NCBI RefSeq assembly: GCF_000379605.1
Contig: NZ_KB902746.1
Location: 145,412 to 209,411 of the forward strand
DNA from: Rhizobium giardinii bv. giardinii H152
GTDB taxonomy: Bacteria > Pseudomonadota > Alphaproteobacteria > Rhizobiales > Rhizobiaceae
Reading direction: 5' to 3'
Length of the DNA stretch: 64,000 nucleotides
Below, one piece after another: positions 45,285-55,091 of this stretch. Both the position numbers and the translations under genes were made by a program. Under the pieces are notes generated by a model, which made no database searches, was not told the origin of the DNA, and saw nothing but the letters and a program-made list of their open reading frames with translations. Positions within the stretch are counted from its first letter, which is position 1, and each line of letters opens with the position of its first letter.

Positions 45285-46135
45285 TCGTTCACTCCCAGCC
45301 ATTCGCCAAAGCGATCGCCCAGGAGGCTAAAGCCGAAGGCCAGTACCACGATAGACAGACCGGGAAACAGCGTGATCCACCAGGCCGTGGTGATGAAGCT
45401 CTGGCCCTCTGCAACCATGACACCCCATTCGGCGACCGGCGGCTGAACGCCAAGACCGAGATAGCTGATCGCGGCGCCATTGAGCAGCACGAGCACCGCA
45501 TCCGACATGGAAAAGACAATGGAGCCGGCAATCGCGTTCGGCAGGAGGTGGCGAAACATGATGCGAGCGCGGCTAAAACCAAGGCTGACGGCTGCCACCG
45601 CATAATCGCTGCTTTTCAACACCAGCATCTGCGCTCTGATCAACCGTGCATAGGAAACCCAGCCGACCAGGGCCATGGCGATATAGAAGCTCGACAGGCC
45701 CGGCCCAAGGATGGCGATGATCGACAGCATCAGCACAAGAAAGGGAAACGCGAGGACTATGTCGACCAGCCGCATGAAGACCGTATCGACAAAGCCGCCA
45801 AAGAAGCCGGCAACAGTACCGATGAAGGTACCGATGAGAAATGGAAAGATGACGCCGATGACGGCGATCTGCAGGTCGACGCGGGTACCCCAGATGACTC
45901 GCGACAGAATATCCCGGCCAAAATTGTCGGTGCCGAAGGGATGGGCAAGCGACGGCATGGCGAGGCGGACGGCTGCGTCCTGATAGATCGGGTCATAAGG
46001 TGCGATTAACGGCGCGGCGAGGGCCACAGCCAGGAATAGTCCGAGTATTCCAGCGCCGATTGTCCAAGTCATATGCCGGCCGAGGAAGCGGCTCCATGGC
46101 ACGCTGATGCGGGCGGCCGAAGCAGCTGTGGTCAT
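45281..46135 (-). CDS. Peptide ABC transporter permease (DppC/OppC type)
   Basis: 284 residues, six membrane segments. DppC-type signatures: the N-terminal HPFGTDNFGRDILSRVIWGT and the coupling loop AAVSLGFSRARIMFRHLLPN. Coupled on both sides by ATGA overlaps, to the DppB-type permease upstream and to the ATPase downstream. Confidence 0.93.
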   Translation of the reverse strand: MTTAASAARISVPWSRFLGRHMTWTIGAGILGLFLAVALAAPLIAPYDPIYQDAAVRLAMPSLAHPFGTDNFGRDILSRVIWGTRVDLQIAVIGVIFPFLIGTFIGTVAGFFGGFVDTVFMRLVDIVLAFPFLVLMLSIIAILGPGLSSFYIAMALVGWVSYARLIRAQMLVLKSSDYAVAAVSLGFSRARIMFRHLLPNAIAGSIVFSMSDAVLVLLNGAAISYLGLGVQPPVAEWGVMVAEGQSFITTAWWITLFPGLSIVVLAFGFSLLGDRFGEWLGVNE

Positions 46136-47070
46136 AGCCGGACCCTCGGATCGAGACTGACCGTGACGATGTCGGCGAAGAAATTGACGAGAACCGTCGC
46201 ACAGGCGAAAACCATGGCGACACCCTGCACCACCATGTAATCGCGCGAGAAGATGGCCCGAACCAGCAGTTGCCCCATCCCCGGAATGGCAAAGACCGTT
46301 TCGACGACTACGGTGCCGCCGATGAGCCAGCCGATATTGACGGCCAGCAGATTGACTGTCGGCGCCAATGAGTTTGGCAGGACATGCCGCCAGAAGACAA
46401 TGTTTTCCGGCATGCCGCGCGCTCGTGCCGCTGTCGCAAGATCGGATTTCAACGCAACGATCATCGCCGCCCTCAGGCTTCGTGTCAGCACCGCCGAGAG
46501 CGACAGCGCGATGGTCAGGCTGGGCAGAGCGAGATGCGCCAGCTTGTCGCCGATTGTTTCGCCATAGCCCGACACCGGAAAGATGCCGAGCCGCACCGAA
46601 AACAGGATGATTAGCATTAGCGCCAGCCAGAAGGGTGGAAAACCGATCCCAAATGTGGAGACGATCCGCACCGCATGATCCGCAAGACCGCCGTTGTTTC
46701 GCGCTGCGATCGCAGACATCGGCACTGCAATCAGGATTGACAAGAGAACGCTCGTAAGGACCAGAGTCAGTGTCGGTTCAGCACGTGTGGCAATCAGGTT
46801 CAACACGTCAATCTTGTACAGAATCGACTTGCCCATCTCCCCTTTGCCGAGATTTTCGAGAAAATAGAAATATTGGAGCCACAGCGGCTCGTCGAGGCCG
46901 TATTGCGCTCGGATGCGGGCAATTGCCGTCGGCGTAGAGCGAGTGCCTAGCAGTACGCGAGCCGGATCACCGGGAATGAGCCGTACCAGAATAAAGGTGA
47001 TGATGCTGATCCCAAAAAGCACCGGCAGGAACTGCAGTGGCCGGAACAGAACGAATCTATAGCGGTGCAT
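46132..47070 (-). CDS. Peptide ABC transporter permease (DppB/OppB type)
   Basis: 312 residues; ATG at 47070 with AGGAGGG eight bases upstream. Six membrane segments; DppB signatures IITFILVRLIPGDPARVLLG and RARGMPENIVFWRHVLPN, and the C-terminal VETVFAIPGMGQLLVRAIFS. It begins 51 bases after the iminopeptidase gene, so all five genes form one operon. Confidence 0.93.
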   Translation of the reverse strand: MHRYRFVLFRPLQFLPVLFGISIITFILVRLIPGDPARVLLGTRSTPTAIARIRAQYGLDEPLWLQYFYFLENLGKGEMGKSILYKIDVLNLIATRAEPTLTLVLTSVLLSILIAVPMSAIAARNNGGLADHAVRIVSTFGIGFPPFWLALMLIILFSVRLGIFPVSGYGETIGDKLAHLALPSLTIALSLSAVLTRSLRAAMIVALKSDLATAARARGMPENIVFWRHVLPNSLAPTVNLLAVNIGWLIGGTVVVETVFAIPGMGQLLVRAIFSRDYMVVQGVAMVFACATVLVNFFADIVTVSLDPRVRL

Positions 47071-47121
47071 GCGCGTGCCCTCCTTTCTGCCATCGGATCT
47101 CAGCCGCCATCGGCTTGTGCA

Positions 47122-48054
47122 TCATAACGCCGCCCCGCGTCGTGACAGGAACTCAAGTACGGCCGGATAGTAGGCCTGCGGGTTCTCATAAAACGGCATG
47201 TGGCTCGCGTTGGCGAACACCCTCAACTCCGCGTTCGGCAGGCCGAGCTTCATGCGAAGTGCGCAGGCCGGCGTTAGTTCGTCGTGTTCGCCACAAGTAA
47301 TCAGAACCGGGACCGTAATTTTCGGCAGGTCCCGGACCCGATTCCAGTCCCTCAGGTTGCCGGTGTAAAGAAACTCGTTTGGCCCCTGCATGGTGCCGTA
47401 AGGACCCATGTTCCAGTCGTCCAGCGATCGCTTGACCGGGGCCGGCCAGGTAGATAGACGGCAGACGTGCCGGTAGGTGAGGATGGCGATCGCCGCCAGA
47501 TATTCTGGATGATCGATTGTCCCCTGCGCCTCGTGTTTCTGCATCATGGCAATCGTTTCGGACCCCAAGGCCCCGCGCAGGCGCTCAAGTTCCTGAACCA
47601 GATGCGGAATGTCGGCGACCGTATCTTCGAGGATCAGCGTTTTCAGGTTTTCTGGATAGGTCAGCGCATAGTCGATGGCAAGCCAGCCACCCCAGGAATG
47701 ACCGAGCATATGCACCTTGCCAAGGTTCAGTGCCTGTCGCACCGTCTCGGTCTCCTCGACATAACGTCCGATCGTCCAGAGGCCAGTATCCGCCGGACGG
47801 TCTGACGCGCCAGTGCCAAGTTGATCGAAGGCGACAATACGATACCCCTCGTCCATGAGGCATGAATGCGCCTCGCGAAGGTAATCGCAGGGTAGTCCCG
47901 GTCCGCCGTTCAGGCAGAACACCACCTCGTCGCCGGTTCCGAAGGAATATGCGACGACCTTGAAGCCATCAACCTCGACCTCCAAGCGCTCGTCGGGCTT
48001 GATCTCCCGCCACATTCCAGTCTCCGAAAAATCGCTTGCCCATCTTTTGAGCAT
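47122..48054 (-). CDS. Proline iminopeptidase (PipA-like), first copy
   Basis: 310 residues (ATG 48054; an ATG at 48015 is possible). Alpha/beta hydrolase of the S33 family: the HGGPG-type oxyanion loop appears as CLNGGPGLPCDYL, nucleophile in GHSWGG, the aspartate in GEHDELTP and the histidine in NASHMPFYE. It should release N-terminal proline or a similar residue from small peptides or amides. Iminopeptidase genes flank plant-responsive LuxR solos (OryR, PsoR, PipR) and are their main targets. Heads the operon with the peptide importer, divergent from luxR. Confidence 0.9.
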   Translation of the reverse strand: MLKRWASDFSETGMWREIKPDERLEVEVDGFKVVAYSFGTGDEVVFCLNGGPGLPCDYLREAHSCLMDEGYRIVAFDQLGTGASDRPADTGLWTIGRYVEETETVRQALNLGKVHMLGHSWGGWLAIDYALTYPENLKTLILEDTVADIPHLVQELERLRGALGSETIAMMQKHEAQGTIDHPEYLAAIAILTYRHVCRLSTWPAPVKRSLDDWNMGPYGTMQGPNEFLYTGNLRDWNRVRDLPKITVPVLITCGEHDELTPACALRMKLGLPNAELRVFANASHMPFYENPQAYYPAVLEFLSRRGAAL

Positions 48055-48152
48055 GGCTAATTTTTAGCGGAATATCGGTTCTGCACCAGCTATAAGAAGT
48101 GATAGGATCTCTGTCAGCAGGTTCAATCGCATGTATGACTTGGAGTTCAGCT
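48055..48152. promoter_or_regulatory. Divergent promoter region of the LuxR solo locus
   Basis: 98 bases between the divergent iminopeptidase and luxR genes must hold both promoters and the LuxR binding site. CTGTCAGCAG at 48111-48120 has CTG/CAG arms and is the best candidate core of a lux-box, but the symmetry is short. GGAG at 48142-48145 is the luxR ribosome binding site. Confidence 0.45.
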
Positions 48153-48932
48153 ATGCTTGACGATATCGGTCAGATCAGACAACGTTTCTCGGCAGAGGTG
48201 ACGCTTGAAGGCCGCATCGATCAGGTGTTTGAAGCGATGAAACGGCTGGGATTTGACGCGCTGATCTACGACTATACGCCGGTGCCCTATGATTTGGCCG
48301 GCGACCTGATGATCCCGTCGCTGTTGAAGCTCCGCAACATTTCCAACGACATGCACGAATTCTGGTGCGAGCGCGGCTATTTCCGCATCGATCCCGTCCA
48401 GCATCTTGCGCTACGCACGACGACACCCTTCTTCTGGAACTACGACAGGAATGCCGGTACGCTGATTAACCGCTTCATGAACGAAGAGACGGCGCCAGTG
48501 GCGCATTATCTGCGCGAGCGCGACATGTCATGCGGCGTCACAGTACCCGTGCACATGCCGCGCGGGGCCTATGCCACCTTGACGGGTCTGCGTCTTGGCG
48601 ATAAGCGCGACTTCGAACGGGATGCCGGCTATGTGCTTGCAGATTTTGGCCTGCTAGCCCATGTTTTTCATGAAACTGCCTATCCTCTTTTTGACCGGGA
48701 CGTGCGCGTATCGACGAAGATGCGGCTGACCGACCGCGAGCGGGAATGTCTGCGCTACTCGGCCAAAGGCCTCTCCGCCAAAGAGATTTCGCGGATTATC
48801 GATCGTTCGGTACCAACCGTCGTCATGCACCTCAATGCAGCGGCAAAGAAACTCGGCGCCAAGAACCGCACCCAGGCCGTGGTGCGCGCCACCCACTATC
48901 GCCTGCTCGACGACACATCCTATTACTTATGA
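48153..48932 (+). CDS. LuxR solo of the OryR/PsoR/PipR plant-responsive subfamily
   Basis: 259 residues from the ATG at 48153 (GGAG seven bases upstream). N-terminal autoinducer-binding domain and C-terminal LuxR helix-turn-helix ([20 protein letters not shown]). Taking the conserved Asp-Pro (D80-P81 here) as TraR D70-P71, the position of TraR W57 is Met (M67) and that of Y61 is Trp (W71), in [17 protein letters not shown]85 is kept as W95. These two changes define the subfamily that answers plant compounds instead of acyl-homoserine lactones. No luxI is present. Flanked by two iminopeptidase genes and a peptide importer, exactly as in PipR loci. The second iminopeptidase starts on its stop codon. 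Confidence 0.9.
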   Translation: MLDDIGQIRQRFSAEVTLEGRIDQVFEAMKRLGFDALIYDYTPVPYDLAGDLMIPSLLKLRNISNDMHEFWCERGYFRIDPVQHLALRTTTPFFWNYDRNAGTLINRFMNEETAPVAHYLRERDMSCGVTVPVHMPRGAYATLTGLRLGDKRDFERDAGYVLADFGLLAHVFHETAYPLFDRDVRVSTKMRLTDRERECLRYSAKGLSAKEISRIIDRSVPTVVMHLNAAAKKLGAKNRTQAVVRATHYRLLDDTSYYL

Positions 48933-49906
48933 TAGCTGCCGATCCCGGCGCGCCCGCATTATGGTTTCCCATCTTGAGCGAACAGATGGAGAAGCACGTG
49001 GCGACGGTGGCTGCTGAGGAAGGATTCATGCCATTTCGCGAATACCGTACATGGTATCGCGTCTGCGGATCCCTCCGTTCTTCCCTGCTACCGCTGGTGG
49101 TCGCCCATGGCGGCCCCGGCTGCACGCATGATTATGTCGATTCCTTCAAGGATATCGCAGCCCTCGATGGCCGTGCCGTCATCCATTACGACCAGCTCGG
49201 CAATGGCAACTCCACGCGACTTCCGAAGAAAGGCGCGGACCTTTGGACGGTGTCGCTGTTTCTCGAGGAACTGGACGCGCTTTTGAGCCACCTCGGTATT
49301 GCCACCCGCTATGCCTTCCTCGGGCAATCCTGGGGCGGCATGCTCGGCGCGGAACATGCCGTGCGCCAGCCGCAAGGGCTCAAGGCACTCGTAATTGCAA
49401 ATTCGCCCGCCAATATGCACACGTGGGTGGCCGAGGCCAACCGCCTGCGCGGCGACCTGCCGCAGGCGGTGCAGGATACGCTGCTGAAGCACGAGGAAGC
49501 CGGGTCCCTAACCGACCCGGACTATCTCGCCGCCTCTCGCGTGTTCTACGACCGCCATGTCTGCCGCGTTGTGCCCTGGCCGCCCGAAGTGGCTCGCACC
49601 TTTGCGATTATGGACGTGGACAACACCGTCTACCGCACCATGAACGGCCCCACCGAATTCCACGTCATCGGCACGATGAAGGACTGGACCATCGAGGATC
49701 GCCTGTCAAAGATCGCCGCTCCGACCCTGTTGATCTCCGGGCGTCATGACGAGGCAACCCTGGAGGTCGTTCGCCCATACGCGGACAATGTTCCAGATTG
49801 CCGCTGGGTGGTGTTCGAAGACTCCAGCCATATGCCGCATGTCGAGGAAAAGGCCCTTTGCCTTGCGACGGTCTCAGACTTTCTCAAGCTGCATGACGAA
49901 AGTTGA
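48929..49906 (+). CDS. Proline iminopeptidase (PipA-like), second copy
   Basis: 325 residues from the ATG at 48929, overlapping the luxR stop (ATGA). S33 family: [16 protein letters not shown] (HGGPG), DQLGNGNST, the nucleophile in GQSWGGMLG, the aspartate in [11 protein letters not shown] and histidine in DSSHMPHVE. It is clearly diverged from the 47122-48054 copy (different flanks of every motif), so this is an old duplication or two recruited enzymes. Direct coupling to luxR suggests it changes the level or form of the regulator's ligand. Confidence 0.9.
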   Translation: MIAADPGAPALWFPILSEQMEKHVATVAAEEGFMPFREYRTWYRVCGSLRSSLLPLVVAHGGPGCTHDYVDSFKDIAALDGRAVIHYDQLGNGNSTRLPKKGADLWTVSLFLEELDALLSHLGIATRYAFLGQSWGGMLGAEHAVRQPQGLKALVIANSPANMHTWVAEANRLRGDLPQAVQDTLLKHEEAGSLTDPDYLAASRVFYDRHVCRVVPWPPEVARTFAIMDVDNTVYRTMNGPTEFHVIGTMKDWTIEDRLSKIAAPTLLISGRHDEATLEVVRPYADNVPDCRWVVFEDSSHMPHVEEKALCLATVSDFLKLHDES

Positions 49907-50298
49907 AGGCGATTTCGCTTCGGGCGAACGTGCACTTACCAATTAGCTTCGCACCATTCTTCTTCAGATTTGCTCGTCTTCGCCCTTTTGTTAAGGGTCC
50001 GTCCGCGCGGATATCGATCTTTTGCCACAGGATCCGGGCGTTGAGGCGGACTGATCAGTCGTCAAAGACTGCAAACCGCCCGGGCACCAAGCAAAGCCGC
50101 GATCCGGCGGCTACCGCACTGCGAACACAGGCGGCTGCTGGAGCCGATCCTTACGGGCCGCGGCGGCGCTACTTGCCCTGTCGAAGAGTTGGAGGCCAAT
50201 GACAGTGCGCCGCCCTGCGATCTACGCCTCGGGGCATCGTCGCCGCCAATTGGCATTGTTGCAGCGTCGGCGAGCCGCGTTCGAAACAGCTCAGGAAA
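49907..50298. other. Gene-free stretch between convergent units
   Basis: It lies between the ends of the second iminopeptidase gene and the response regulator gene, which converge. No supported gene, and no clear terminator hairpin. Confidence 0.45.
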
Positions 50299-51021
50299 CT
50301 ATTTCCCGTCAAGCCACTCTTGCAGCTCTGCCTCAGCCCGCTCCAGAGCGCTGTAGTTCAGGAGTTTGCGCAGAAAAGCGATTGTGACGGCGCGCGCGCG
50401 GAGATTGAAGCGGCCATCCTCGTGGTCGTCGCCGGCCGTCTGGTACACGTCGAGCTTGTCGTATAGCTGCTGCAAGCGGTTCTGCACGCTGCGCAGCGAG
50501 AGGCCCCGACGTTTGGCGATCGCCCGGTCCGTGAGACCAAGCGCGATATCAACGAGAATTTCATATTCGGAATCGGTGAAACCGTTCGTCAGGCCGAGGC
50601 TCTTTTGCTGCAAGCCCCTCACTTCGCGGTCGATGACGCATTGACTCTCGATGAAGATCGAGCGTAGCGCAAGCTTCAGCCGCTCGTCGGAGGCGGATTT
50701 CAGCACATAGCCGTAGGCGGCGCCATCCGGCACGATGCGGGAAACGCCGCGCACATAGGCCTCGTCCGAGTAATTCGACCAAAACAGGATGCGGGTCTCC
50801 GGCCGCTCCTTCCAGATCGTGCGCGCCGCCTCGATGCCATTGCGGCTCGCCATCTGCAGATCCATGACGATGTGCGCCGATTTGTGGTCGCGGGCCAGTT
50901 TCTCGCCAACGGTTCCGTTCTCCGCCTCGATCACCGTGTCGCATTCCGGCAAGGCCGCGTTAACTGCCTCGTGCAGGTAGGATCGGTGCAGGGGGTCGTC
51001 CTCGACGATCAGAACCTTCAT
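50299..51021 (-). CDS. NarL/LuxR-type response regulator
   Basis: 240 residues from the ATG at 51021. Receiver domain with the acidic pair D8-D9 (VLIVEDDP), phosphorylation site D54 (HIVMDLQM) and the lysine in YVLKSASDE; C-terminal LuxR helix-turn-helix (FTDSEYEILVDIALGLTDRA, LSLRSVQNRLQQLYDKL). It is 13 bases downstream of the kinase gene. The pair is divergent from the sugar importer at 52554-57905 and most likely controls it. Confidence 0.9.
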   Translation of the reverse strand: MKVLIVEDDPLHRSYLHEAVNAALPECDTVIEAENGTVGEKLARDHKSAHIVMDLQMASRNGIEAARTIWKERPETRILFWSNYSDEAYVRGVSRIVPDGAAYGYVLKSASDERLKLALRSIFIESQCVIDREVRGLQQKSLGLTNGFTDSEYEILVDIALGLTDRAIAKRRGLSLRSVQNRLQQLYDKLDVYQTAGDDHEDGRFNLRARAVTIAFLRKLLNYSALERAEAELQEWLDGK

Positions 51022-51034
51022 CTCGCCTTTCTCC

Positions 51035-52273
51035 TCAGTTCGGCCCGCTCTCCGGGACCTGCGGCACGAGTGGAAGCACGACGCGCACCACCGTCCCGCG
51101 ATTGTTGTAGCCGGGCACGGTTGTGAAGCGCGCCGAGATGAGCCGGGCACGGGTCTTCATGTTGTCGATGCCTCCGCCGATCCGTCCCCGCGCCTTGGCG
51201 AGCCCGGTCCCGTCGTCGGCGATTTCGATCGATAGCCGGTCGTCGCCGATCTCGAGCCGCACCATGACGGCCAGCGGGGCAGCATGGCGCACTGCATTAT
51301 TGATCGCCTCCTGCGCGATACGGAACAGCGCGACGCTGACGGTCGGTTCCAATCGCTCCAATGCGCCGTTTGTTTCGTCGACGAGGCCCCATTCGATGCC
51401 CGACCCGGTGTCGCGTGTCGAGCGGTCCAGATGATGCTCGATTGCTTGGGCGAGACCGAAGAGCTGGAGCACCGACGGTTTTGCCTGTTCTATGATCTGC
51501 CTCAAATCCTGCATGCAATGCTGCAGGGAACGGGAGATGGACTCCAGCGCCTCGGGCGGCACCTCGACGTTGCGCGACAGCCGATCGATCCGGCGGGCGA
51601 GCCGCGTCAGGTCCGCAAGTGTCTGGTCGTGCAGGTCCATGCCGATCCGCTGGCGCTCCTGCTCCAGTGCTTCGGTAAGCTTCAGCGCGCCTTGTCGCAA
51701 CCCCTCCTCGCGGGCGCGGGCTTCTGCCTCCACAATGGCTGAGCGTTGCGCCTGCTCGGCCGCCTGCAGAGCGAAGAAATAGGGCGTCAGCAAGTCGGCG
51801 ATGATACGGGCGCGCTCGATATCCTCCATCGTATAGACGCCCGCTTTTTGCGACGAACAGGAGAGCGCCGCGATGATCGTGCCCTGCACCTTCATCGGCA
51901 CATGCAAGCGGCTCCGCAGCGACTGTTCGACGATTGGCCGTTTGAACGCACCTTCGAAGTGGAAACGCGGGTCCGCCATGGCGTCGTCCGCAAGGAGAAA
52001 GTCCACCTCGCCCCGGAGCAGCGAACGGATCGGGCTGTTGATTACGGGCGCACCGACAAGACTGCCCCAGGCGGTCTCGATGCCCGTCTCGTAGGCCGTA
52101 TGGTAGTTGCCACCCTCAAGGAGTACACAGACATCCAGATGGTCATGCGGGATTATATGGGCTACCTCGGCCGCCACGGAACGGATGGCCGAGCGGAAAT
52201 CGAGCTGCCCCGCAAGCAACCGGGAGATGCCGAGATAGTGGTCGAACATGGCTGCGGGTGCGAGATGCAGCAT
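51035..52273 (-). CDS. GAF-domain sensor histidine kinase (HisKA_3/NarX type)
   Basis: 412 residues from the ATG at 52273, which has AAGGAGGAACC upstream; the longer open frame has no binding site. A GAF sensor domain at about 25-170, a linker coiled coil, phospho-acceptor His215 in GMDLHDQTLADLTRL, then the HATPase domain (LFRIAQEAINNAVRHA, ADDGTGLAKARGRIGGGIDN). There is no membrane segment, so it senses a cytoplasmic signal. Partner of the response regulator encoded next. Confidence 0.88.
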   Translation of the reverse strand: MLHLAPAAMFDHYLGISRLLAGQLDFRSAIRSVAAEVAHIIPHDHLDVCVLLEGGNYHTAYETGIETAWGSLVGAPVINSPIRSLLRGEVDFLLADDAMADPRFHFEGAFKRPIVEQSLRSRLHVPMKVQGTIIAALSCSSQKAGVYTMEDIERARIIADLLTPYFFALQAAEQAQRSAIVEAEARAREEGLRQGALKLTEALEQERQRIGMDLHDQTLADLTRLARRIDRLSRNVEVPPEALESISRSLQHCMQDLRQIIEQAKPSVLQLFGLAQAIEHHLDRSTRDTGSGIEWGLVDETNGALERLEPTVSVALFRIAQEAINNAVRHAAPLAVMVRLEIGDDRLSIEIADDGTGLAKARGRIGGGIDNMKTRARLISARFTTVPGYNNRGTVVRVVLPLVPQVPESGPN

Positions 52274-52553
52274 TTCTCGGTTCCTCCTTAAGACGGCAAG
52301 CTCCTCAACCCGCCGCGATCGCTTCGCAGTAAACGCCTGCAGAAGCAGCGCCGTCTTGCATAAACCCGCAGCTTGTTCTGCAAAACCCGCAAACGACTTG
52401 CCGCCTCGCCACTGTACAGTCTGCTCGAGTTCCCGCATCCTGCCTTTACTGAGGGGAGGAAGCTCAGTGCAAGAACAATTTTCACTCGGACCCATTGTGG
52501 GCCGGCAGGAGTGAAGCGATCCGCCGACCAGCGCGATCATGAGGGAGAGAGAC
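52274..52553. promoter_or_regulatory. Divergent promoter region of kinase and sugar importer
   Basis: 280 bases without a gene. ACTGAG and CTCAGT at 52448-52453 and 52463-52468 form an inverted repeat with a nine-base centre that could be a response-regulator site; support is weak. Confidence 0.35.
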
Positions 52554-53570
52554 ATGACAATCCGTAAGATGATTCTGGCATCAGCTGCTATCGCTTGCGC
52601 CGCGATGCCCTTTTCCGCCTTCGCCGACACGTCGGCCAAAAAGATTGCCCTTTCCAACAACTACGCGGGCAACTCTTGGCGTCAAGCCATGCTGACGAGC
52701 TGGGAAAAGGTGACAGGCGAAGCCGTGAAAGCCGGCGTCGTTGCCGCAGCCGACGCTTTCACTACCGCCGAGAACCAGGCGACGGAACAGGCCGCGCAGA
52801 TCCAGAACATGATCTTGCAAGGTTACGACGCGATCGTACTTAACGCCGCCTCTCCGACGGCGCTAAACGGAGCGGTCAAGGAAGCCTGCGACGCCGGCAT
52901 CACCGTCGTTTCTTTCGACGGCATCGTGACCGAACCCTGCGCCTGGCGCATCGCCGTCGACTTCAAAGAAATGGGCCGCAGCCAGGTGGAGTACTTGTCG
53001 AAGAAACTCCCAGATGGCGGCAACCTGCTTGAGATCCGAGGGCTTGCCGGTGTCTTCGTCGACGACGAGATATCGGCGGGCATCCACGAGGGCGTCAAGC
53101 AGTTCCCGCAGTTCAAGATTGTCGGCTCCGTTCATGGAGACTGGGCGCAGGACGTGGCGCAGAAGGCTGTTGCGGGCATCCTGCCCAGCCTGCCCGACAT
53201 CGTCGGCGTGGTGACGCAAGGTGGGGATGGTTATGGTGCCGCACAGGCCATTGCCGCTACCGACCGGAAGATGCCGATCATTGTCATGGGCAATCGCGAA
53301 GACGAACTGAGATGGTGGAAGGAGCAGAAGGACGCAAAGGGCTACGAGACAATGTCCGTATCCATCGCGCCGGGCGTCTCCACGCTCGCCTTCTGGGTGG
53401 CCCAGCAGATCCTTGACGGCAAAGAGGTCAAGAAGGACCTTGTCGTCCCTTTCCTGCGTATCGACCAGGACAATCTCGAAACGAACCTCGCCAACACCCA
53501 GGCCGGTGGCGTTGCCAACGTGGAATACACGCAGCAAGACGCACTCAAGGTTATCGAATCGGCAAAGTAA
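52554..53570 (+). CDS. Sugar ABC transporter, periplasmic binding protein
   Basis: 338 residues from the ATG at 52554 (GAGGGAGAGAGA upstream). Signal peptide 1-24 (SAAIACAAMPFSAFA). Type I sugar-binding fold: IALSNNYAGNSWRQAMLTSW, MILQGYDAIVLNAASPTALN, VVSFDGIVTEPCAWRIAVDF. The opening ALSNNYAGNSWR is typical of a group that binds non-ribose sugars or sugar alcohols. First of five genes of an importer-lactonase operon. Confidence 0.9.
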   Translation: MTIRKMILASAAIACAAMPFSAFADTSAKKIALSNNYAGNSWRQAMLTSWEKVTGEAVKAGVVAAADAFTTAENQATEQAAQIQNMILQGYDAIVLNAASPTALNGAVKEACDAGITVVSFDGIVTEPCAWRIAVDFKEMGRSQVEYLSKKLPDGGNLLEIRGLAGVFVDDEISAGIHEGVKQFPQFKIVGSVHGDWAQDVAQKAVAGILPSLPDIVGVVTQGGDGYGAAQAIAATDRKMPIIVMGNREDELRWWKEQKDAKGYETMSVSIAPGVSTLAFWVAQQILDGKEVKKDLVVPFLRIDQDNLETNLANTQAGGVANVEYTQQDALKVIESAK

Positions 53571-53639
53571 ATTTTCTGGCGAATGCCGCGCGACCGCGAA
53601 TGCGCGCGGCATTCTTCGCGAGCAGATGTGGCGGGCAGC

Positions 53640-55091
53640 ATGGATGGCATTCAGAAGGCGGTGATCGCGGTTGATGGCGCTAAGGTGAGCTTCGGCGCGG
53701 TCAAGGCACTCGACGGCGTCACGCTTCGCGTCATGCCGGGCGAATGCGTCGGGCTCGTCGGACACAATGGAGCCGGCAAGTCTACGATCGTCAGCGTGAT
53801 CAACGGCGGCCTCACACCACAGGCAGGAAGCGTCGCGAGCGACGATGAGCGGCTTGAGCGCTATGGCATCAACGCCGCCCGGGCCCGCGGTGTGCGCTGC
53901 GTATTCCAGGAGCTCTCCCTCTGCCCCAACCTGTCCATCGTCGAGAACACGCGCATCATGCATCGCGATCTCGGTGGCTTCGGTTGGCGGACACGCGCCC
54001 AAAAAATCATCGAGCAGAGCCTCGACACCGTCTTTCCCGGCCATAGCATCGGCAGCAGTCGGGCTGTCGGCGACCTTTCAATTGCTGAGCGACAGATGGT
54101 CGAGATCGCCATGGCTTTCTCCGACGCCGGCATTGCGCCACGGCTGGTGATCCTCGACGAACCGACCTCGTCGCTCGATGCAAGCCTTGCGCGCCAGATG
54201 CTCGACCATGTCCGTCGTTTCGTCGCCGCAGGCGGGTCCGTTATCTTTATCTCGCATATCCTGCATGAGATCCTCGAAACATCCGACCGCATCATCGTGA
54301 TGAAGGACGGACGAGTCGTCGCCGAACGTCCGGCGCACGGTTTTGATCATCATGGCCTCGTGGAAGCCATGGGCACCGTTGCGAAGGAGGGCACCGGCCA
54401 GCGATTGTCGCGCGAACAGGCTGCCGCTCCGCCCATCCTGTCCCATCAGGCGGAGGGCCTTTCCTTCAAGGCGCACGAGGGTGAGATCATCGGACTGGCG
54501 GGTTTGGCGGGTCACGGGCAGACCGAGCTGCTGCTCGCCTTGCATGCCGCCCAGTCCGGCAACTGGCGTCCCGAGCGCGATCCGCTTGTCACCTTCGTTG
54601 CGGGCGACCGCCGTCTTAACGGCGTCTTCGAACTGTGGAGCATCCTGCGAAACTTCTCCATCGCCTCCCTCGGCGACCTGTCCCGGCGCGGCCTCATCCT
54701 CGCAAAAGAAGAGGAGACGAAAGGCGCCGACTGGAAGCGGAGGATCGAGATCCGCACGCCCGATTTGCACAATCGAATCCTGTCGCTTTCCGGCGGCAAC
54801 CAGCAGAAGGTTCTCTTCGCCCGCGCGCTTGCGACGCGCGCACCGATCGTATTGATGGACGACCCTATGCGCGGCGTCGACGTCGGAACCAAGCAGGAGG
54901 TCTACAAGATCATCCGCGAGGAAGCCGCGCGAGGCCGCACCTTCGTCTGGTACTCGACGGAGATGGACGAGGTGCGCCTCTGCGACCGCGTCTACGTCTT
55001 CCGCGAAGGACGCATCATGGACGAACTCGCTGCCGACGCCGTCAACGAAACTAACATCATCACCGCCTCCTTCTCGGGGGTCCCCGCATGA
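53640..55091 (+). CDS. Sugar ABC transporter ATPase (RbsA-like, double domain)
   Basis: 483 residues from the ATG at 53640. First domain: GHNGAGKSTIVSVINGG, Walker B LVILDEPTSSLDAS; its signature motif is the divergent LSIAERQMVEIAMAF. Second domain: degenerate P-loop GLAGHGQTELLLALH, signature LSLSGGNQQKVLFARALA and VLMDDPMRGVDVG. The second half is slightly shorter than in RbsA. Overlaps the first permease gene by four bases (ATGA). Confidence 0.92.
   Translation: MDGIQKAVIAVDGAKVSFGAVKALDGVTLRVMPGECVGLVGHNGAGKSTIVSVINGGLTPQAGSVASDDERLERYGINAARARGVRCVFQELSLCPNLSIVENTRIMHRDLGGFGWRTRAQKIIEQSLDTVFPGHSIGSSRAVGDLSIAERQMVEIAMAFSDAGIAPRLVILDEPTSSLDASLARQMLDHVRRFVAAGGSVIFISHILHEILETSDRIIVMKDGRVVAERPAHGFDHHGLVEAMGTVAKEGTGQRLSREQAAAPPILSHQAEGLSFKAHEGEIIGLAGLAGHGQTELLLALHAAQSGNWRPERDPLVTFVAGDRRLNGVFELWSILRNFSIASLGDLSRRGLILAKEEETKGADWKRRIEIRTPDLHNRILSLSGGNQQKVLFARALATRAPIVLMDDPMRGVDVGTKQEVYKIIREEAARGRTFVWYSTEMDEVRLCDRVYVFREGRIMDELAADAVNETNIITASFSGVPA

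Noticed and set aside
52863-54044. Minus-strand open frame of 393 codons across the binding protein and ATPase genes
   Set aside because: It spans two genes on the other strand that both have strong family motifs.
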